A stretch of 27,330 nt of DNA from HB2-32-21 sp040235495. Lineage in GTDB: Bacteria > Pseudomonadota > Gammaproteobacteria > Pseudomonadales > Porticoccaceae. The DNA lies in the NCBI GenBank assembly GCA_040235495.1, contig JBECKV010000089.1, forward strand, positions 1 to 27,330, written 5' to 3'. Under the pieces are notes generated by a model. It saw only the letters and a program-made list of their open reading frames with translations. It was not told the origin of the DNA and did no database searches. Position numbers and translations under genes: made by a program. Every line of letters begins with the position of its first letter. Positions within the stretch are counted from its first letter, which is position 1. Of this stretch, positions 23,765 through 27,330 are shown piece by piece.

Positions 23765-24526
23765 TCAGCCTTCCAGCGCAAAGCCGGCGGTCAGACCGCC
23801 ATCGGCGATAAATTCGGAACCGGTGGAATAGGATGAGTCGTCAGACGCCAGGTAGGCCGCCAGTGTCGCCATTTCGCGCGGCTGACCGATGCGGCCGATG
23901 GGTATCTTTTTAAAGGCTTCCACCGCTTCGTCCTGAGTCAGGCCGGTATCGTCGAGAATCTTGGTCTGTACGCCACCGGGGTGGATGGAATTGACACGAA
24001 TGCCGTACTTGCCGAGATCAATGGCGGCGACCTTGGTCATGCCGCGCACCGCGAATTTACTGGCGCAATAAGCCACGGCGCCGTACATACCGATCAGGCC
24101 ATCGATGGAGGCAATATTGATGATGGAGCCGCCACCGGCGTCCTGCATCGGTTTGGTTACCGCCTTCATACCCAGAAATACACCGGTTTGATTGACCGCG
24201 ATTACCTTGTTGTAGGCCTCCAGGGAAGTGTCCTGCAGTTCGGTCACCGGGGTGATAATCCCTGCGTTGTTGACCAGGACATTGATTTTGCCAAACTTTT
24301 TTATGGTCTCCGCAACAACCTCATCCCATTTTTTTTCATCAGTGACATCGAGTCTCATGTAAGCGGCCGAAGCGCCGATTTCCGCCGCTACCTTCTCGCC
24401 TTCGGCATCGAGGACGTCAGTGATCATGACCTTGGCGCCACGCTCGGCAAACAGTCGCGCCTCGGCCGCCCCCTGGCCGCGAGCGGCGCCGGTGATAATT
24501 GCTACTTTTCCGTCTAGAGTTCCCAT
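23765..24526 (-). CDS. Classical short-chain dehydrogenase, hydroxysteroid-dehydrogenase-like
   Basis: This is an NAD(P)-dependent alcohol/ketone oxidoreductase of 253 residues. It shows TGAARGQG (12-19), NNAG (86-89), Asn112, and the catalytic Ser140, Tyr153 and Lys157 (AYCASK). Asp37 after strand 2 points to NAD(H) rather than NADP(H). The overall sequence resembles 3-alpha/20-beta-hydroxysteroid dehydrogenases (FabG3-type), but the substrate is only a guess. The ATG at 24526 follows AGGATTACTAATT. It is divergent from the next SDR across a 336-bp spacer, and convergent with the monooxygenase operon, separated from it by a terminator. A FabG role in fatty-acid synthesis is unlikely without fab neighbours. 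Confidence 0.88.
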   Translation of the reverse strand: MGTLDGKVAIITGAARGQGAAEARLFAERGAKVMITDVLDAEGEKVAAEIGASAAYMRLDVTDEKKWDEVVAETIKKFGKINVLVNNAGIITPVTELQDTSLEAYNKVIAVNQTGVFLGMKAVTKPMQDAGGGSIINIASIDGLIGMYGAVAYCASKFAVRGMTKVAAIDLGKYGIRVNSIHPGGVQTKILDDTGLTQDEAVEAFKKIPIGRIGQPREMATLAAYLASDDSSYSTGSEFIADGGLTAGFALEG

Positions 24527-24862
24527 AATTAGTAATCCTGTTGGTTGTACCTTGTGATTGATGGTAGATCACCAATCCCCGGTCACCCGTCTCTTTTTTT
24601 TGTGAAACCGGCGAGGGCAGAAAATATAGAGCTTTTTCCCGGAAAAGACCAATGACTTTCCCCGGCCTGGCGCGGCTGATCCGGCACTGGGGGTGCCGAG
24701 CCGGGGGGTTTGTTTCCCGCCCGTTTGCTATGTCACTATAGCGCGCTTGTCTATTTTTGATTTGGTCGATTCGATTGCCAGCGTAAGCCGGTGTTTTGAG
24801 TCGAATACCACCGATTGTTGACCACCGGTAGCTTGGGAAATTATTTAAAAGAGGAGAAGGGT
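24527..24862. promoter_or_regulatory. Divergent promoter spacer between two SDR genes, with a large hairpin
   Basis: Both neighbours must be read out of this 336-bp region. At 24660-24706, CCCCGGC (24660-24666) pairs with GCCGGGG (24700-24706), and inside it CGGCAC (24682-24687) pairs with GTGCCG (24693-24698), a branched GC-rich structure. A -10-like TATAGC lies near 24738 in a region that could serve the + strand gene. No operator can be assigned with confidence, and no ORF is credible here. Confidence 0.4.
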
Positions 24863-25642
24863 ATGGCGCGGTTGAGCAAGTTAAGCCGTTCGGTTGAAGG
24901 CAGCGTGGTGCACATTACCGGGGCGGCGAGTGGTATGGGCCGGGCGACCGCCTATCTGTTTGCCGATGAGGGCGCCAAGGTGGCCGTCACCGATCTCAAC
25001 GGCGAGCAGGCCGAGGCCGTCGCCCAGGAGATTCGTGATGCCGGTGGCACCGCCAAGGCCTGGACGCTGAATGTCGCCGATCCCCAGCAGATCATCGACG
25101 TCACCGAGGCCATCGGCAAGGAGTGGGGGCGTCTCGATATTCTTGTCAACAACGCCGGCATCGGTGTCTTCGTCAAGCTCGATAGCGAAAATTACGAAGA
25201 GAAATGGCAGAAAGGCATGGACGTATTGATTAATTCCGTCCATCGAACGGTCCGCGCTTCACTGCCCATGCTCAGGGCCGCCGAACACGGCCGAATCATC
25301 AATATTGCTTCGACCGAAGGTCTGGGTGCGACACCCCATGGAGGGCCGTACACCGCAGCCAAACATGCGGTCGTCGGCTTGACCAAATCCATGGCGGTGG
25401 ATCTGGGCAAGGAAGGCATTACCGCCAATTGTATTTGTCCCGGGCCGATCAACACTGCCCTCACCGAGTTTATCGATGACAAGGATAAAGCCACTTTCGC
25501 TCGCCGTCGCGTTGCCGTGCGGCGCTACGGCGATCCCGAGGAAGTTGCCCACGGCACCCTGAATTTCGCCTTGCCCGCCTCCTCGTTCATGACCGGCGTT
25601 ATCATGCCGGTGGATGGCGGCTTCTGGATTCGTAACGCCTAG
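24863..25642 (+). CDS. Classical short-chain dehydrogenase/reductase
   Basis: This is a 259-residue NAD-type SDR with TGAASGMG (19-26), Asp44 after strand 2, NNAG (96-99), and catalytic Ser150, Tyr163 and Lys167 (PYTAAKH). The family end MTGVIMPVDGGFWIRNA is complete. The frame is open upstream to a TTG at 24815, but ATG 24863 has a very good ribosome-binding site (AGAGGAGAAGG) and gives the normal N-terminus. The metallo-hydrolase starts 81 bp later and the alcohol dehydrogenase after that, all on +, so this gene leads a three-gene set. Its substrate is unknown. The stop codon TAG lies in the first unit of a 19-bp duplication. Confidence 0.9.
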   Translation: MARLSKLSRSVEGSVVHITGAASGMGRATAYLFADEGAKVAVTDLNGEQAEAVAQEIRDAGGTAKAWTLNVADPQQIIDVTEAIGKEWGRLDILVNNAGIGVFVKLDSENYEEKWQKGMDVLINSVHRTVRASLPMLRAAEHGRIINIASTEGLGATPHGGPYTAAKHAVVGLTKSMAVDLGKEGITANCICPGPINTALTEFIDDKDKATFARRRVAVRRYGDPEEVAHGTLNFALPASSFMTGVIMPVDGGFWIRNA

Positions 25643-25676
25643 GTCCAGGCCCCACGTCTAGGTCTTGGCCCCACCC
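25639..25676. repeat. 19-bp tandem duplication spanning the SDR stop codon
   Basis: CTAGGTCCAGGCCCCACGT (25639-25657) and CTAGGTCTTGGCCCCACCC (25658-25676) differ at four positions. The TAG stop of the SDR (25640-25642) is in the first copy and the second copy is downstream of it. Confidence 0.88.
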
Positions 25677-25723
25677 TTTAAAATAGCCCCTGGCCACTTA
25701 AAAAGTATAACGAGGAGAGCACG

Positions 25724-26575
25724 ATGGCGGACTGGCAAATCGGTGATGTCAAAGTCACCAAGATTATCGAGGAGGACGCGCCGGTGCCGGGTGCGTTTGT
25801 CCTGCCCGATGCCCAACCCGACAAGCTCAGGGAGATTCCCTGGCTGAGTCCGAATTTCATCAATGAAAAGGGCTGGCTGAAAATGTCCATTCACGCCCTG
25901 ATCATCGAAACCCAGGGGGTGCGCATCATGGTCGACACCTGCCTGGGAAACGACAAGGAGCGTACGACCAAGGCCTGGGCCATGCGCAGCGGACCCTTCC
26001 TCAATGATCTAGCCGCCGCCGGGTTTTCTCGCGAGAGCATTGACTACGTGATCTGCACCCACCTGCACGTGGATCACGTGGGCTGGAATACGATGCTGGA
26101 GGATGGCAAGTGGGTGCCCACTTTTCCCAATGCCCGCTACCTGTTCAGCCGCGTCGAGTGGCAAAGCTGGGAAAGGAATCCCGATGAGGAACACTTCGGA
26201 CCGGTGATACAGGATTCCGTGCGCCCGGTCATTGACGCGGGGCTAGCGGACCTGGTTGACAGTGATCACCGGGTCAACGACGAGGTCTGGTTTGAACCCA
26301 CTCACGGCCACACCGCCGGGCATATCAGCGTGCGGATTTCCTCAAAGGGGGAGGAGGCGGTAATTACCGGTGACATGACCCACCATCCCTGCCAGCTGGC
26401 GCGACCCGAGTGGCGCTGCTTTGCCGACTATAACGCCGAGCAGGCCATTCAGACCCGTTGGGATTTCTATGCCCGTTACGTGAACAAACCGGTACTGGTG
26501 ATCGGTACCCATTTCGCGCCACCCACGGCCGGATATATCGTCCCCGATGGCGAACGCTACAAGTTGAAAATATAA
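25724..26575 (+). CDS. Metallo-beta-lactamase-fold hydrolase
   Basis: This is a soluble di-zinc-type hydrolase of 283 residues. The metal-binding set is visible: His113, His115, Asp117 and His118 (THLHVDHVGW), His196 (GHTAGH), Asp217 (GDMTHHP) and His263 (GTHFAPP). This is the pattern of the AHL-lactonase/glyoxalase-II-like branch rather than true beta-lactamases. No signal peptide is visible, which also argues against a periplasmic beta-lactamase. Hydrolysis of a lactone or ester would fit its place after SDR and before alcohol dehydrogenase, but the substrate is not shown. The ATG at 25724 follows GAGGAGAG. It sits 81 bp after the SDR and 45 bp before the dehydrogenase, likely in one transcript. 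Confidence 0.9.
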   Translation: MADWQIGDVKVTKIIEEDAPVPGAFVLPDAQPDKLREIPWLSPNFINEKGWLKMSIHALIIETQGVRIMVDTCLGNDKERTTKAWAMRSGPFLNDLAAAGFSRESIDYVICTHLHVDHVGWNTMLEDGKWVPTFPNARYLFSRVEWQSWERNPDEEHFGPVIQDSVRPVIDAGLADLVDSDHRVNDEVWFEPTHGHTAGHISVRISSKGEEAVITGDMTHHPCQLARPEWRCFADYNAEQAIQTRWDFYARYVNKPVLVIGTHFAPPTAGYIVPDGERYKLKI

Positions 26576-26620
26576 CCAGCACGGCAGTACTGAAGAGACA
26601 GAGAAAAAGAGGCAAATGCC

Positions 26621-27330
26621 ATGAAAGCCACGCGATTTTATGAGGTTGGCAAACCCATCACCATCGAGGACGTACCGGAGCCAGAGGTGGGCCCCACCGA
26701 TGTGCTGGTGAAAATTTCCGGTGCCGGGGTCTGTCACTCCGACCTCCATGTGGTGGACGGGGAGGTGGGTGTACGACGAAAACCCATTACCCTGGGCCAT
26801 GAAAATGCCGGTATTGTCGAGAAAGTTGGCAGCCAGGTGACCGAGGTGCGGCCTGGTGACGGTGTCGCGGTCTTTGGCGCCTGGGGTTGCGGCGTGTGCA
26901 AGCTCTGCGAACGGGGCGAGGAAAACCTGTGCCAGAATCCGATTTACCCCGGCGTCATGGTCGATGGCGGCTGGGCCGAGAAATTACTGGTGAAGCACCC
27001 TCGCAATCTGGTGCAGCTCAATGGGCTCGATCCGGTGGTGGCCGCGCCCTTGACCGATGCGGCCCTCACGCCCTACCGGGCGGTGAAAAAAACCCTGGCC
27101 AGGCTCGGGCCCGGCAAGCGCCTGGGTATTATCGGCGTCGGCGGCCTCGGCCACATGGCCATTCAGATCGCCAAGGCCCTGAGTCCGGCCACCCGGCTGG
27201 TGGCTATTGATGTCAGCCGGGACAAACTGGCCATGGCTGAAGAACTGGGCGCTGAATACACCGTCGATGGCGGTGGTGATGTGGGCGAGGCGGTCAAGGC
27301 ACTGACCAACGGTGAAGGTTTGGACGCCAT
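26621..27330 (+). CDS. Zinc-dependent medium-chain alcohol dehydrogenase (3' truncated by the window)
   Basis: The first 236 codons are present and the gene runs off the window. Catalytic zinc ligands are Cys38 (GVCHSD), His60 and Glu61 (GHENAG). The structural zinc site is Cys90, Cys93, Cys96 and Cys104 (CGVCKLCERGEENLC). The Rossmann nucleotide-binding loop is GVGGLG (172-177), with Asp197 after strand 2 pointing to NAD+. The start is ATG at 26621 after AAAGAGG. Such enzymes oxidise alcohols to aldehydes or ketones. It is 45 bp downstream of the metallo-hydrolase and belongs to the same + strand set. Confidence 0.9.
   Translation, partial: MKATRFYEVGKPITIEDVPEPEVGPTDVLVKISGAGVCHSDLHVVDGEVGVRRKPITLGHENAGIVEKVGSQVTEVRPGDGVAVFGAWGCGVCKLCERGEENLCQNPIYPGVMVDGGWAEKLLVKHPRNLVQLNGLDPVVAAPLTDAALTPYRAVKKTLARLGPGKRLGIIGVGGLGHMAIQIAKALSPATRLVAIDVSRDKLAMAEELGAEYTVDGGGDVGEAVKALTNGEGLDA

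Noticed and set aside
25724..26575. Antibiotic-resistance beta-lactamase
   Set aside because: It has the metallo-beta-lactamase fold but lacks a signal peptide and has the lactonase/glyoxalase-like metal pattern, in a metabolic context.

Overview
This is a chromosomal window from a GC-moderate Gammaproteobacterium, probably of the Pseudomonadales/Cellvibrionales type. The evidence is the xseB-ispA-dxs order, a two-domain class I fumarase, a proteobacterial exonuclease I, an OmpA-type porin with a Pro/Ala hinge, and a candidate Gac/Csr-type regulatory RNA. I see no transposase, integrase, tRNA, rRNA or CRISPR array. Both ends cut genes: a coiled-coil protein on the left and a zinc alcohol dehydrogenase on the right.

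Layout. 1-9544, all on +: coiled-coil protein (partial), fumarase, OmpA-family protein with a strong terminator, exonuclease I (sbcB), aspartate carbamoyltransferase (pyrB), a glycerolipid acyltransferase and dinG helicase. 9563-12720, on -: xseB, ispA and dxs, the isoprenoid precursor cluster, with xseB and ispA overlapping by 4 bases. 12721-13244: a gene-free stretch that looks like a CsrB/RsmB-class sRNA on +. It has 19 GGA motifs against 2 on the other strand, successive hairpins with GGA in the loop, a GacA-box-like palindrome upstream and a rho-independent terminator at its end. 13555-14926, on +: an HNH nuclease and an atypical SDR. 14957-20660, on -: a sodium-coupled NSS transporter, then an RND pump whose membrane-fusion lipoprotein lies upstream of it (2-base gap). 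20661-21428: a long spacer.

21429-27330 looks like a catabolic or redox island. It holds an alpha/beta-hydrolase-fold protein without a serine nucleophile, a luciferase-like flavin monooxygenase, two classical SDRs in divergent orientation, a metallo-beta-lactamase-fold hydrolase and a zinc alcohol dehydrogenase. Together these could oxidise an alcohol to a ketone, insert or add oxygen, and hydrolyse an ester or lactone. The substrate cannot be read from the sequence.

A second theme is that at least ten spacers or spacer segments carry short imperfect tandem repeats with unit lengths of 12 to 24 bp. Several start at or span the stop codon of the preceding gene. This looks like a genome-wide habit of this lineage.
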